From the NCBI GenBank assembly GCA_910577955.1, contig CAJTNC010000001.1, positions 201,562 through 265,561 of the forward strand: DNA of 64,000 nt, in the 5' to 3' direction. The translations under genes and the position numbers were made by a program. Source of the stretch: an uncultured Lachnospiraceae bacterium. GTDB taxonomy: Bacteria > Bacillota > Clostridia > Lachnospirales > Lachnospiraceae. Below are positions 42,539 to 51,831 of the stretch, one piece after another. The notes under the pieces were generated by a model. That model was not told the origin of the DNA and did no database searches. It was given only the letters and a program-made list of their open reading frames with translations. Each line of letters starts with the position of its first letter. Position 1 is the first letter of the stretch.

Positions 42539-43237
42539 TTATTTCACCTCAAATTTGTATCCGATACCCCAGATCGTAGCCAGTTTCCAGCTGTCGTGAT
42601 CATTGATTTTTTCCCGCAGGCGCTTGATGTGCACATCGACAGTTCTCGTGTCGCCGATGTACTCATATCCCCAGATCTGGTCGAGAAGCTGTTCTCTTGT
42701 AAAAACATGATTGGGGGAGGAGGCAAGGAAATAGAGAAGTTCTAACTCCTTGGGGGGCATCTCCACCGGGCGTCCTTTGTAGAGAACGGAATAGTTGGTC
42801 TGATTCACAACAAGATCGGGATATTCCACGCATTTGATGTCGGAATCAGACGGCGCCTGCATCACCGGTTTATAGCGTCTGAGCACGGCCTTGACCCTTG
42901 CCACCAGCTCCTTTGGATCAAAGGGCTTTTCCATATAGTCGTCAGCGCCCATCTCAAGTCCCAACACCTTGTCAAAGATCTCTCCTTTGGCGGAAAGCAT
43001 GATGATGGGCAGGGAGGATTTTGCGCGGATCTCCCGGCAGACCTGATAACCGTCGATGCCCGGCAGCATCAGATCAAGCAGCATCAGATTCGGATGAAAA
43101 CTTTCTGCGGCGAGCAGAGCCGACTCTCCGTCCCCCACGATCATGGTTTCAAAGCACTCCTTTGTAAGATAGAGAGAAATCAGTTCCGCAATGTTGCTGT
43201 CATCGTCTACAATTAGTATTTTTTGCTTGACTGCCAT
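42539..43237 (-). CDS. OmpR/PhoB-family response regulator
   Basis: A 232-residue regulator with a receiver domain (ILIVDDDSN, D55 in LLDLMLPG, lysine in YMEKPF) and a C-terminal winged helix (about 130-230; LELLYFLASSPNHVFTREQL, GDTRTVDVHIKRLREKI). It partners the downstream kinase. It starts 29 bases after the mutS2 stop, so the three genes may share a transcript. Confidence 0.93.
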   Translation of the reverse strand: MAVKQKILIVDDDSNIAELISLYLTKECFETMIVGDGESALLAAESFHPNLMLLDLMLPGIDGYQVCREIRAKSSLPIIMLSAKGEIFDKVLGLEMGADDYMEKPFDPKELVARVKAVLRRYKPVMQAPSDSDIKCVEYPDLVVNQTNYSVLYKGRPVEMPPKELELLYFLASSPNHVFTREQLLDQIWGYEYIGDTRTVDVHIKRLREKINDHDSWKLATIWGIGYKFEVK

Positions 43238-43266
43238 AATATTCTCCTTCTGATTTGCTGTTTGTA

Positions 43267-45675
43267 TTATTTCTTAAAAACGGCGATCGTAACGCCGGCG
43301 TCACCTTCTCCAAATTCTCCAAGTCGGAAACTCTCCACATACTTTACGCGTTTTAAGTGCTTGTGAACGGCGCTTCTGAGCGCGCCGGTTCCCTTTCCGT
43401 GGACGATGCGGACACTGGGCAGGTGGGCCAGATAAGCGTCGTCGAGATATTTGTCGAGTTCTGCCAGAGCTTGGTCCGTCGTCATGCCGAGGAGATTGAT
43501 CTCCGTGGATATCGTCAGAGACTTGCCCATTTTGATTTTGCCGGTGCCGGTCTTACCTGTCCGCAGGCCTGCCGGGCCGGTCACATCCGCTTCCTGTATC
43601 GGAATCAGATCGTCAAGTTTTGCCTGTGTGCGGATGATGCCGCACTGTACAAACAGATTGCCTCTTTGATCCGGCAGGGAGCTGACGGTGCCTTTCAGGC
43701 CCATAGAGAGTATCTTTACAGCATCTCCGAGCTTTAAGTCCGAAGCCCGCAGAGGTTTTGCGTTTTGGGGCTTTGGTGTTTTTACGGTAAGTTTGCTGTT
43801 TTTGTCGTCGATCTGTTTACGCAGCTTTTGGCGGGAGGCCTCCAGTTCTTTCATGGAAGCGCCGGGACCGGCTTTTTGGAAAGCGCGGATCGTTTCGTCG
43901 GCGGTATCCTTGGCTTCCTGCAGGATGTCGCGGGCCTGCGCATGAGCCTCCTGCAAAATCTTTTCTCTGGAGGATTCCAGTTTTTCCTGTTTTGCCTCCA
44001 ACTGCTTTTTCAATTTTTCAATTTCTTCCCGGTGGGAGCGGATTTCAGCCTCTTCCCTTTCGATCGTTACTTTGCTGGCTTCAAGGTCGGCAATCAGATC
44101 TTCGAAACTTTCCTTTTCTTCGCTGATCTGTGTTTTTGCAGTATCGATAATGTGCTCCGGCAGCCCCAGCCTGCGGGAGATCGCAAAGGCGTTGCTCTTG
44201 CCGGGGATACCGATTAAGAGTCTGTAAGTGGGGCGAAGGGTTTCCACGTTAAATTCACAGCAGGCGTTTTCCACAAAATCTGTGGACAGCGCGTAGACTT
44301 TCAACTCGCTGTAGTGGGTGGTCGCCATAGTGCGGATCCCCCTGTCGTGAAGATAATTTAAAATGGAGATGGCAAGAGCCGCTCCTTCCGTGGGATCCGT
44401 ACCGGCTCCCAGTTCGTCGAACAGGCAGAGAGAATTTTCCTGCGCACTTTTCAAAATTTGTACGATGTTTGTCATGTGAGAGGAAAATGTCGAAAGGCTC
44501 TGTTCGATGCTTTGCTCGTCCCCGATATCCGCGTAGACCTCGCGGAAAACGGAGAGTTCCGAGCGGTCTAGGGCAGGGATCTGCAATCCGGCCTGCCCCA
44601 TCAGCGTAAACAGCCCCACTGTTTTTAGGGAAACCGTCTTTCCGCCGGTATTGGGGCCTGTGATCACTAACAGGTCAAACTCTTTCCCCAGATGGATATC
44701 AATGGGGACCACTGCGTGTTTGTCGATCAGCGGGTGACGTCCCTTTCGGATGTTGATAAAACGGTCGTCGTTGAAAAGCGGACGGGAACCGTTCATGTTA
44801 AGGGCCAGAGAGCCCTTGGCAAAAATAAAATCAAGTAATGTCATCAGGCGGCAGTCTTCGAGAATTTCCGCGGTGTGTTCTCCGGCCTGCGCGCTGAGAC
44901 CGGCCAGAATGACTTCGATCTCGTCCTTTTCCTCTGCTTCGAGTTCCCGCAGCCTGTTGTTTAAGGCTACCACTGCCGCCGGTTCGATAAAAAATGTGGA
45001 ACCGGTGGAGGACTGGTCGTGCACCATGCCGGGCACCTGTGCTTTGTATTCGGCTTTTACAGGAATACAGTAGCGGTTGTCCCGCTGGGTAATCACGGCG
45101 TCCTGCAAATAAGTGCGGAAAGAACCGTTCACCATGGAAAGAAGCTGACTGTGGATCTTATCGCCGGTGGAAGCCATTTCCCGCCTGATCTTTTTCAAGT
45201 TGGCGCTGGCGTCGTCGGCCATCTCTTCCTCCGACAAGATACAGCGTCTGATCTCTGAGGAGAGCGGCGAAAACGGCTCTAAGGCGTCAAAATAAGGGGT
45301 GAGGGAATCGCCCTCGGGATGGTCCTCATTCTGGGAACCGGTCCGGATCCCCTCTCTGCCATACTGCTTCACGCGGGCTACATTTTCCAGCAGTCCGGCT
45401 ATCTTTAACAGTTCGGAGGCGGAGAGCGTACCGCCCACCTCGAGACTTTTCAGTGAAAATCCCAAATCTTTGTTGCTGCCGAAATTTGTGGAACCCCGGC
45501 GCAGAATCCTTGAGGCGGCATCCTCCGTCTCCTGCTGGCTCTGTTCAATGGTGGAGCGCACGACGGAAGGACGCAGGGCAACACACATTTTGCGTCCGGG
45601 TTCTGAAGTGGCATGTTCTCCCAGCAATTCTATAATTTTGTGAAATTCAAGTACTCTCAGTGATTTGTCATTCAT
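43267..45675 (-). CDS. mutS2: Endonuclease MutS2
   Basis: An 802-residue MutS2: MutS core and lever domains, ATPase with Walker A GPNTGGKTVSLK and the DE of LCLFDELGAGTDP, a long coiled coil (about residues 515-630), and a C-terminal Smr nuclease domain (from about 725) with VRIVHGKGTGALR. MutS2 suppresses recombination and, in Bacillus, rescues collided ribosomes. AAAGGAG precedes the ATG. It is the first gene of the minus-strand group and divergent from the HtrA-like gene. Confidence 0.95.
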   Translation of the reverse strand: MNDKSLRVLEFHKIIELLGEHATSEPGRKMCVALRPSVVRSTIEQSQQETEDAASRILRRGSTNFGSNKDLGFSLKSLEVGGTLSASELLKIAGLLENVARVKQYGREGIRTGSQNEDHPEGDSLTPYFDALEPFSPLSSEIRRCILSEEEMADDASANLKKIRREMASTGDKIHSQLLSMVNGSFRTYLQDAVITQRDNRYCIPVKAEYKAQVPGMVHDQSSTGSTFFIEPAAVVALNNRLRELEAEEKDEIEVILAGLSAQAGEHTAEILEDCRLMTLLDFIFAKGSLALNMNGSRPLFNDDRFINIRKGRHPLIDKHAVVPIDIHLGKEFDLLVITGPNTGGKTVSLKTVGLFTLMGQAGLQIPALDRSELSVFREVYADIGDEQSIEQSLSTFSSHMTNIVQILKSAQENSLCLFDELGAGTDPTEGAALAISILNYLHDRGIRTMATTHYSELKVYALSTDFVENACCEFNVETLRPTYRLLIGIPGKSNAFAISRRLGLPEHIIDTAKTQISEEKESFEDLIADLEASKVTIEREEAEIRSHREEIEKLKKQLEAKQEKLESSREKILQEAHAQARDILQEAKDTADETIRAFQKAGPGASMKELEASRQKLRKQIDDKNSKLTVKTPKPQNAKPLRASDLKLGDAVKILSMGLKGTVSSLPDQRGNLFVQCGIIRTQAKLDDLIPIQEADVTGPAGLRTGKTGTGKIKMGKSLTISTEINLLGMTTDQALAELDKYLDDAYLAHLPSVRIVHGKGTGALRSAVHKHLKRVKYVESFRLGEFGEGDAGVTIAVFKK

Positions 45676-45729
45676 ATTATTCTTCTCCTTTGCTTATTTT
45701 ACCACAGATTATAAGTTTATGGGAAAAAC

Positions 45730-45758
45730 TTTACAGGAATTTGCGAATCGCGTATACT
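45730..45758 (+). promoter_or_regulatory. Promoter of the HtrA-like gene
   Basis: TTTACA (45730-45735), a 17-base spacer and TATACT (45753-45758), with the start near 45765. This leaves a very short leader holding AAGGAGGAG before the ATG at 45778. Confidence 0.65.
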
Positions 45759-45777
45759 AACGTAAGGAGGAGTGGGT

Positions 45778-47244
45778 ATGCAGAAAAAAGAACCTGAAAT
45801 ACAGCAGTCCGATCTGGATTCGGAGATCACTTCAGAGATAACCTTTTTGCAGGAAAAGATCAAGGAACGGCCGGTGAACCGGAAAAAGCTGGCGCGCCGG
45901 ACGGCGATCACCGTAGTGATGGCTATGGTGTTCGGTCTGGTTGCCTGCGTCACATTTTTACTGTTGGAGCCGGTGATCAATAAAATGCTCTATCCGGAGG
46001 ATAAAACGGAGATCGTCAGATTTCCCGAGGAGGAGCAGGAAGTAAAGCCCGAGGACATGGCTGCAGACGAGGCGGAGCTGCAGATCATCCGCGAGGAAGA
46101 GGAAAACGGAGAAAACAGGGAAGATCCGGAAAACCAGACGGAGAATGATCATACCGCCGGGAGTCCGGGAGACAGTGAAAACGGCCCGCTGACAGCTGAA
46201 GGTGCGGACGGAGAGCAGGAAGGAGATGCGGAAGAGATTTCTCCGGAGGAGGCCGCAAAAGCGATTTTGCTGGAAAACTATCAGGAAATGTACGGTGTGC
46301 TCGGGGAGCTTCGGAAGGAAGTGGAAAAGAGCATAGTCTCCGTGACGGCGGTGACTTCCGACGTGAACTGGCTAAACGACAGGCTGGAGAGCAAGGGCGT
46401 GACTTCAGGGTTAGTCGTGGCAGATAACGGAAGGGAACTTCTGATACTTGCCGGTTACGGAGAATTAAAGGACGCGGACAGTATTTCCGTTTTGTTTGGA
46501 GAGGAACAGAAGCAGGCGAGCCTTAAAGCGGCGGACCGGGCTACAGGGTTTGCGGTACTGGCGGTGGAGCTGTCGGAGCTCAGTGAAAAACAGCGGGAGC
46601 AGATAACCTATGCGACCCTTGGGAGTTCTGCCGGGCGAGCGCTGGTGGGGCAGCCTGTGATGGCGGTGGGATCGCCTATGGGAGTGAGCGGATCCGCCTG
46701 CTACGGTATGGTCACTTCTCAAGGGACGGCGCTGGGGCTTTTGGATTCCAATTATAAACTGCTGACGACGGATATCTACGGCAGTAAGAATGCCAGCGGC
46801 GTGCTGGCAAATATGCGGGGGGAGATCGTCGGCGTCCTGTACAGCGGCTCTGAGAGCGGAGATATGCAGAACAGGCTTTGCGGGATCGGCATTTCCGAAT
46901 TGAAAAGGATGATTGAAAAACTTTCAAACGGGGAAAAGATGGTATACCTCGGAACCCACGGGGCGGATATAGGCGCGGGAATTTATCAGGAATACCAGCT
47001 GCCCAGAGGGGCATATGTGACAGGCATCGACATGGATTCCCCGGCTATGCAGGCCGGACTGCAAAACGGGGACATCATTACAAAAGTCGGGGATGCGGAT
47101 ATTGGTTCTTATGCGGAATTTGCAAACATGCTGATGAGATCACAGGTGGGCCAGAGTCTGCGGCTTACCGTGGCAAGACAGAGTCAGGGGCAGGGAGAAT
47201 ATCAGGAGATGACATTGACTGTGACTTTGCAGGAGCAGAAATAG
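45778..47244 (+). CDS. HtrA-like PDZ protein with inactive protease domain
   Basis: A 488-residue protein: a charged cytoplasmic head, one membrane helix (about 42-65), a Glu-rich linker (about 75-155), a chymotrypsin-like domain (about 175-380) and a C-terminal PDZ domain (RGAYVTGIDMDSPAMQAGLQ). The catalytic positions look lost. The His region reads LLILAGYGEL with no histidine, the Asp region reads DRATGFAVLAVE without the usual aspartate before the hydrophobic run, and the serine motif GNSGG is replaced by KNASG (A339 in the serine position). The fold and PDZ are well kept, so it is probably a scaffold or sensor rather than a protease. The start at 45778 fits the GGAGGAG; the GTG at 45772 overlaps it. 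Confidence 0.78.
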   Translation: MQKKEPEIQQSDLDSEITSEITFLQEKIKERPVNRKKLARRTAITVVMAMVFGLVACVTFLLLEPVINKMLYPEDKTEIVRFPEEEQEVKPEDMAADEAELQIIREEEENGENREDPENQTENDHTAGSPGDSENGPLTAEGADGEQEGDAEEISPEEAAKAILLENYQEMYGVLGELRKEVEKSIVSVTAVTSDVNWLNDRLESKGVTSGLVVADNGRELLILAGYGELKDADSISVLFGEEQKQASLKAADRATGFAVLAVELSELSEKQREQITYATLGSSAGRALVGQPVMAVGSPMGVSGSACYGMVTSQGTALGLLDSNYKLLTTDIYGSKNASGVLANMRGEIVGVLYSGSESGDMQNRLCGIGISELKRMIEKLSNGEKMVYLGTHGADIGAGIYQEYQLPRGAYVTGIDMDSPAMQAGLQNGDIITKVGDADIGSYAEFANMLMRSQVGQSLRLTVARQSQGQGEYQEMTLTVTLQEQK

Positions 47245-47279
47245 AAAAGATCGCTTAAAGCGATAATAGGAGGGCGAAG

Positions 47280-48224
47280 ATGAAATTCATTAAAGATTTG
47301 AAAGAGGGAGATAAAGTATTTGATATTTACCTCTGCAAACATAAAACTTCAGCGGTTACAAAAAACGGAAAGCCTTACGAGACGGCGACGCTGCAGGATA
47401 AAACCGGTACTATCGAGGCAAAGATATGGGATCCGAACAATGCGGGGATCAACGATTTCGAGGCTATGGATTACGTGGAAGTCTATGGGGACGTCAACAG
47501 CTTTCAGGGAGCGCTGCAGCTCAATGTAAAGCGCACCAGATGTGCAAAGGCAGGGGAGTACGATCCGAAAAATTATCTGCCGGTGAGCAGGTACGGCATC
47601 GAGGATATGTACGGAGAGGTGCAGCAGTACATAAACGCGATTGCCAATCCCTATCTGCTGGCGCTGTGCCGCGGGATTTTTGTGGAGGATAAGGAGTTTG
47701 TGGAGAAGTTCAAAGTGTCGTCGGCGGCGAAGACGGTGCATCACGGTTTTATGGGAGGTCTCTTAGAGCATACGCTGGGGGTGGTAAAACTCTGTGAGTT
47801 TTATTGCACAAGATATAAAAAGCTGAATAAAGATCTGTTGATTACCGCGGCGCTGTGCCATGATATAGGAAAGGTGAGGGAGCTTTCCGCGTTTCCGATG
47901 AATGATTACACCGATGAAGGGAATTTTCTGGGACATATCGTTATGGGAACAGAGATGGTGGGTGAGAAGATCCGGGAGATCGAGGGTTTTCCGGTGAGGC
48001 TTGCTTCGGAGCTTAAACACTGTATTTTGTCCCATCACGGTGAGTTTGAGTTCGGATCCCCTAAAAAGCCCGCAATTATTGAGGCGGTGGCGCTTAACTT
48101 TGCGGATAATACGGACGCTAAAATGGAGACTTTCACAGAACTTTTGAACAACGCTTCCGAAAAAGGATGGCTCGGGTTCAACAGGCTGCTCGACACAAAC
48201 GTGACGGCTACGAGGATGGAATAG
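47280..48224 (+). CDS. yhaM: 3'-5' exoribonuclease YhaM family protein
   Basis: A 314-residue protein with an N-terminal OB-fold nucleic-acid-binding domain (about 10-95; ATLQDKTGTIEAKIWD) and an HD domain with HHGFMGGLLEHTLG, ALCHDIGKVRE and CILSHHGEFEFGSP, which supply the metal ligands. Length and layout equal Bacillus YhaM. It degrades RNA and single-stranded DNA from the 3' end. AGGAGGGCG precedes the ATG; rlmD follows 13 bases later. Confidence 0.9.
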   Translation: MKFIKDLKEGDKVFDIYLCKHKTSAVTKNGKPYETATLQDKTGTIEAKIWDPNNAGINDFEAMDYVEVYGDVNSFQGALQLNVKRTRCAKAGEYDPKNYLPVSRYGIEDMYGEVQQYINAIANPYLLALCRGIFVEDKEFVEKFKVSSAAKTVHHGFMGGLLEHTLGVVKLCEFYCTRYKKLNKDLLITAALCHDIGKVRELSAFPMNDYTDEGNFLGHIVMGTEMVGEKIREIEGFPVRLASELKHCILSHHGEFEFGSPKKPAIIEAVALNFADNTDAKMETFTELLNNASEKGWLGFNRLLDTNVTATRME

Positions 48225-48237
48225 AGAAGGGATCAGA

Positions 48238-50013
48238 ATGACATTTCAGAAAAATCAGATCTATACGGTGAAGATTGAGGATATCGGAGCAGAGGGAGAA
48301 GGGATCGGCAAAGTCGATGGCTTTTCCCTTTTTGTGAAGGACGGGCTGCCCGGAGATGTGGCGAAGGTGCGGCTGACGAAGGTGAAAAAAACTTATGCTT
48401 ACGCCAGACTGGAGGAGATCGTCACGCCGTCCCCCGACAGGGTGGACGCGCCATGTCCCTTTCACAGGCAGTGCGGGGGATGTCAGATCCAGGCCCTTTC
48501 CTATGAAAAGCAGCTCGCATTCAAACAGTCGAAAGTGGAAAATAATCTGCTTCGGATAGGCGGTTTTCCGGCAGAAAAGATCGAGGAGATCATGGAACCG
48601 ATTATCGGCATGGATGAGCCGTGGCGTTACCGGAATAAGGCTCAGTATCCCTTTGGCTACGGGAAAGACGGGGAGATCGTCACCGGATTTTATGCGGGCA
48701 GGACTCATTCTATCATTGCCAATACGGACTGCCTGCTGGGAACTTCGGAAAATCAGGTGATTCTGGAGATCATTTTAGATCATATGAAGCGGTATCAGGT
48801 GCCCGCCTATAGGGAGGAGACCGGGGAGGGACTTGTGCGCCATGTGCTGATACGCAAAGGATTTTCCTGTGGAGAATTGATGGTCTGTGTTGTGGTGAAC
48901 GCGGAGAAGGAGCCGGAATGCGGGGAGAGAGAACCGACATGTGAAAAGCAAATCCTGCCGGAGCAGAACAAATTGATAGACAGGCTTGCGATGGTCCGCG
49001 GGATGACGAGCATCTCCGTGAACTTCAATCCCAAACGGACGAATGTGATCATGGGGGAAAACACGGAAACGGTATGGGGCAGAGATAAGATACGGGATAC
49101 AATGCATCTGTTCCATGCGGACGGGGAGGAGTTTGTAAAAACTGACAAAAGTGTCATATATGAGATCTCGCCCCGCTCCTTTTATCAGGTCAATCCTGTG
49201 CAGGCGGAGAAACTGTACTCTGTGGCGCTCTCTTATGCCGGGTTGACAGGGGAGGAGACGGTGTGGGATCTGTACTGCGGCATCGGAACGATCTCTCTGT
49301 TTTTGGCCAAAGCTGCAAAGCAGGTCTACGGCGTGGAGGTGGTTCCGGAAGCCATAGCGGATGCCCGCGAGAATGCGCGGAGAAACGGGATTGCCAACGC
49401 AGAGTTTTTTGTGGGAGAGGCGGAGAAGGTACTGCCGGAGTTTTATGAGATGGAAAAGGTGAAAAAGCAAGCTTCCGGTGCGGATCAAGCGGATATGTGC
49501 CATCCGGATGTGATCGTGGTGGATCCGCCGAGGAAGGGCTGTGATGTAAGGTGTCTGGAGACAATGCTGAAAATGCAGCCAGAGAGAATCGTTTATGTGA
49601 GCTGCGATTCGGCTACGCTGGCAAGGGATCTGAAGATACTTTGCGGCGGAGGGTATGAATTGACGAGAGGGAGGGTGTGCGACCAGTTCTGTCAGGGGGT
49701 GCATGTGGAGACGGTTGTTCTTTTGTCCCAACAAAAGCCGGATGACACCATAGAGATCGATCTGGATCTGGATGAGCTGGACACTACTGCTGCCGAAACT
49801 AAAGCTACCTATGAGGAAATTAATGCATATGTCTGGGATAAGCACCATTTGAAAGTATCCAGCCTGTACATCTCGCAGATTAAACGCAAGTGCGGATTAG
49901 AGGTTGGCCAGAATTATAACCTGTCCAAATCTGAAAATCCAAAAGTGCCAAAGTGTCCGCCAGAAAAGGAAGCGGCCATTATGGACGCACTGAAACATTT
50001 TCGAATGATTTGA
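48238..50013 (+). CDS. rlmD: 23S rRNA (uracil-C5)-methyltransferase with C-terminal extension
   Basis: A 591-residue RlmD/RlmCD-type enzyme that methylates uracil in 23S rRNA. It has a TRAM domain (about 1-65), the four-cysteine cluster in CPFHRQCGGCQ, the SAM motif DLYCGIGTISLF, VVDPPRKGCD, and the catalytic cysteine in YVSCDSATLARDL. The enzyme proper ends near residue 500. About 75 further residues (from ATYEEINAYVWDKHH to ALKHFRMI) form a separate helical module that I have the impression of seeing at the ends of other, unrelated Lachnospiraceae proteins. Base composition becomes visibly more AT-rich within this tail, before the stop, and stays so across the following island. Confidence 0.9.
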   Translation: MTFQKNQIYTVKIEDIGAEGEGIGKVDGFSLFVKDGLPGDVAKVRLTKVKKTYAYARLEEIVTPSPDRVDAPCPFHRQCGGCQIQALSYEKQLAFKQSKVENNLLRIGGFPAEKIEEIMEPIIGMDEPWRYRNKAQYPFGYGKDGEIVTGFYAGRTHSIIANTDCLLGTSENQVILEIILDHMKRYQVPAYREETGEGLVRHVLIRKGFSCGELMVCVVVNAEKEPECGEREPTCEKQILPEQNKLIDRLAMVRGMTSISVNFNPKRTNVIMGENTETVWGRDKIRDTMHLFHADGEEFVKTDKSVIYEISPRSFYQVNPVQAEKLYSVALSYAGLTGEETVWDLYCGIGTISLFLAKAAKQVYGVEVVPEAIADARENARRNGIANAEFFVGEAEKVLPEFYEMEKVKKQASGADQADMCHPDVIVVDPPRKGCDVRCLETMLKMQPERIVYVSCDSATLARDLKILCGGGYELTRGRVCDQFCQGVHVETVVLLSQQKPDDTIEIDLDLDELDTTAAETKATYEEINAYVWDKHHLKVSSLYISQIKRKCGLEVGQNYNLSKSENPKVPKCPPEKEAAIMDALKHFRMI

Positions 50014-50028
50014 GGGAGGTTGATGAAT

Positions 50029-51831
50029 ATGGCAAAGAATATGACAGAAGATACTGTTCGCGACTTAGCTCGTGAAGATCTTGGTTTGGCTGATAGCGAA
50101 ATTGCGCGTGCTGGTGTTGGGCAGCTTACTACATTCAATCAGCTTGGATTTCCAGGAGTAGCCGATAAACCAGATGGTTGGTATCTACCGAATAATAAAA
50201 ATGAGGTTGCAGTTGTTCTGGAAACGAAAGCAACTCGTATTACTCTTGGACAAGCGCAGGTTGATGAAGTTCTGAAAAATGTGCGCATTATGCAAACACA
50301 ATATAAAAAGGTTGTAGGAATTCTATATAACGGAGAAGATATTCGTGTTTTCAAAGGTGAAGAGGAAGTAAAGACACCCACCAAGTTGCAGAGTGTTAGC
50401 TATTATCTGTCGCTGTATACCGTGGATAGTATTGATAAAGAGCGAATCTATGAATTAACTGCAAAGATCAATAATGGACTGCATTTTGAAGTTGGCATTA
50501 AAAACCTGTATCATCGTATGATTTTTACTGCATGCGCTTTAGTAGCTGAACGTTATGGTGCTGGATTGCGGCGTCTAAAAGATATGGGGTATGCGACATT
50601 CCATACAGCAATTCATTCGACGCTGTCCAAATCACTCGAAGATAGCCGGAAGCAAAATGCTAAAATTGATATTCTGTTGGAAGAATATTCCGACATTAAA
50701 ATGAATACAACGGACAATCAGCAGGCAATCAATGATTTTATCGACTGGGTTGTTGAGATTTCCGAGTGTGTCAACTCAAATGAATGGCGTGGTGAAGACG
50801 TAATGGGCATCTTCTTTAACGAATTCAATCGTTATAAGAAGAAGTCTGAGGCTGGTCAGGTATTTACGCCCGAGCATATCACCGACTTTATGTATAAGAT
50901 TCTTGATGTGAATAAAGATGACTATGTATTGGACGCGACTTGCGGTTCAGGTGGCTTCCTTGTAAAGGCTATGGCAAATATGATCCGAGAGGCCGGAGGC
51001 ATGCAGGCAGATGCAGCTGCCGAAATTAAGTCAAACCATCTTTATGGAATTGAGTTTGACCGCGAAATTTATGCATTGGCGTGCGCAAACATGCTGATTC
51101 ATAAAGATGGTAAAACCAACCTTGAGCAGATGGATGCCCGTACTGATCCTGCCTGCAAGTGGATGAAATCGAAGCCTATCACAAGAGTTTTGATGAACCC
51201 GCCGTACGAGAACAAATATGGGTGCATGAAAATTGTTGAAAATGTGCTGGATAACGTTCCTGCTCACACGCAATGTGCATTTATCTTGCCTGATAAGAAG
51301 TTGGAAAAGGCAAGCAAGGCCCAGATGAAGCGTATTCTGAAGAATCATCGTCTGCGAAAAGTCATTAAATTGCCTGAAGACTTGTTCTTTGGCGTTGGTA
51401 TCACTACAAGTATTTTTGTATTTGAAGCTGGCGTTGGGCAAGATGGAAAGGAATTCTTTGCTTGCTATATGGAGTCTGATGGACTTGCAACAGTTAAAAA
51501 CAAGGGACGGCATGATATTTACGGAAAGTGGGCAGCTATCGAGGCACATTGGGTTGAAGTCATGGAAAAGCAGTCCGGCGATGATACGTGTCAATGGGTT
51601 AATCCTGTCGAGCATTTGTCATATCAGGTACCACAGAAGCCGTTCGAGATTTTCGAGGAGGACTTCCGCAAGACCGCAATGGATTATCTGATGTTCCAAA
51701 AGGGAATCGATGCGAAGGTATTTGGTGAGAAGCTGATGACTACAGCGATATATTCGAGCCATGTAAGCTCTAATGAAAATACTGTGACCATCTCGATGCA
51801 GAAAGGTGGTGGCAGTAATGAAGAAGATTGA
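50029..51831 (+). CDS. BcgI-like fused restriction nuclease-methyltransferase (type IIB)
   Basis: A 600-residue protein with two activities in one chain. The N-terminal domain has a PD-(D/E)xK pattern: P48-D49, then E65-T-K67 in VVLETKA. A helical HsdM-type region leads to the N6-adenine methyltransferase domain, with motif I DATCGSGGF (about 303-311) and the catalytic NPPY (390-393). This is the architecture of BcgI subunit A (about 637 residues). A matching specificity subunit follows and no HsdR gene is present, so the enzyme should both cut and methylate. GAGGGAGG lies nine bases before the ATG at 50029; the ATG at 50023 is too close to it. It follows rlmD by 15 bases. Confidence 0.83.
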   Translation: MAKNMTEDTVRDLAREDLGLADSEIARAGVGQLTTFNQLGFPGVADKPDGWYLPNNKNEVAVVLETKATRITLGQAQVDEVLKNVRIMQTQYKKVVGILYNGEDIRVFKGEEEVKTPTKLQSVSYYLSLYTVDSIDKERIYELTAKINNGLHFEVGIKNLYHRMIFTACALVAERYGAGLRRLKDMGYATFHTAIHSTLSKSLEDSRKQNAKIDILLEEYSDIKMNTTDNQQAINDFIDWVVEISECVNSNEWRGEDVMGIFFNEFNRYKKKSEAGQVFTPEHITDFMYKILDVNKDDYVLDATCGSGGFLVKAMANMIREAGGMQADAAAEIKSNHLYGIEFDREIYALACANMLIHKDGKTNLEQMDARTDPACKWMKSKPITRVLMNPPYENKYGCMKIVENVLDNVPAHTQCAFILPDKKLEKASKAQMKRILKNHRLRKVIKLPEDLFFGVGITTSIFVFEAGVGQDGKEFFACYMESDGLATVKNKGRHDIYGKWAAIEAHWVEVMEKQSGDDTCQWVNPVEHLSYQVPQKPFEIFEEDFRKTAMDYLMFQKGIDAKVFGEKLMTTAIYSSHVSSNENTVTISMQKGGGSNEED

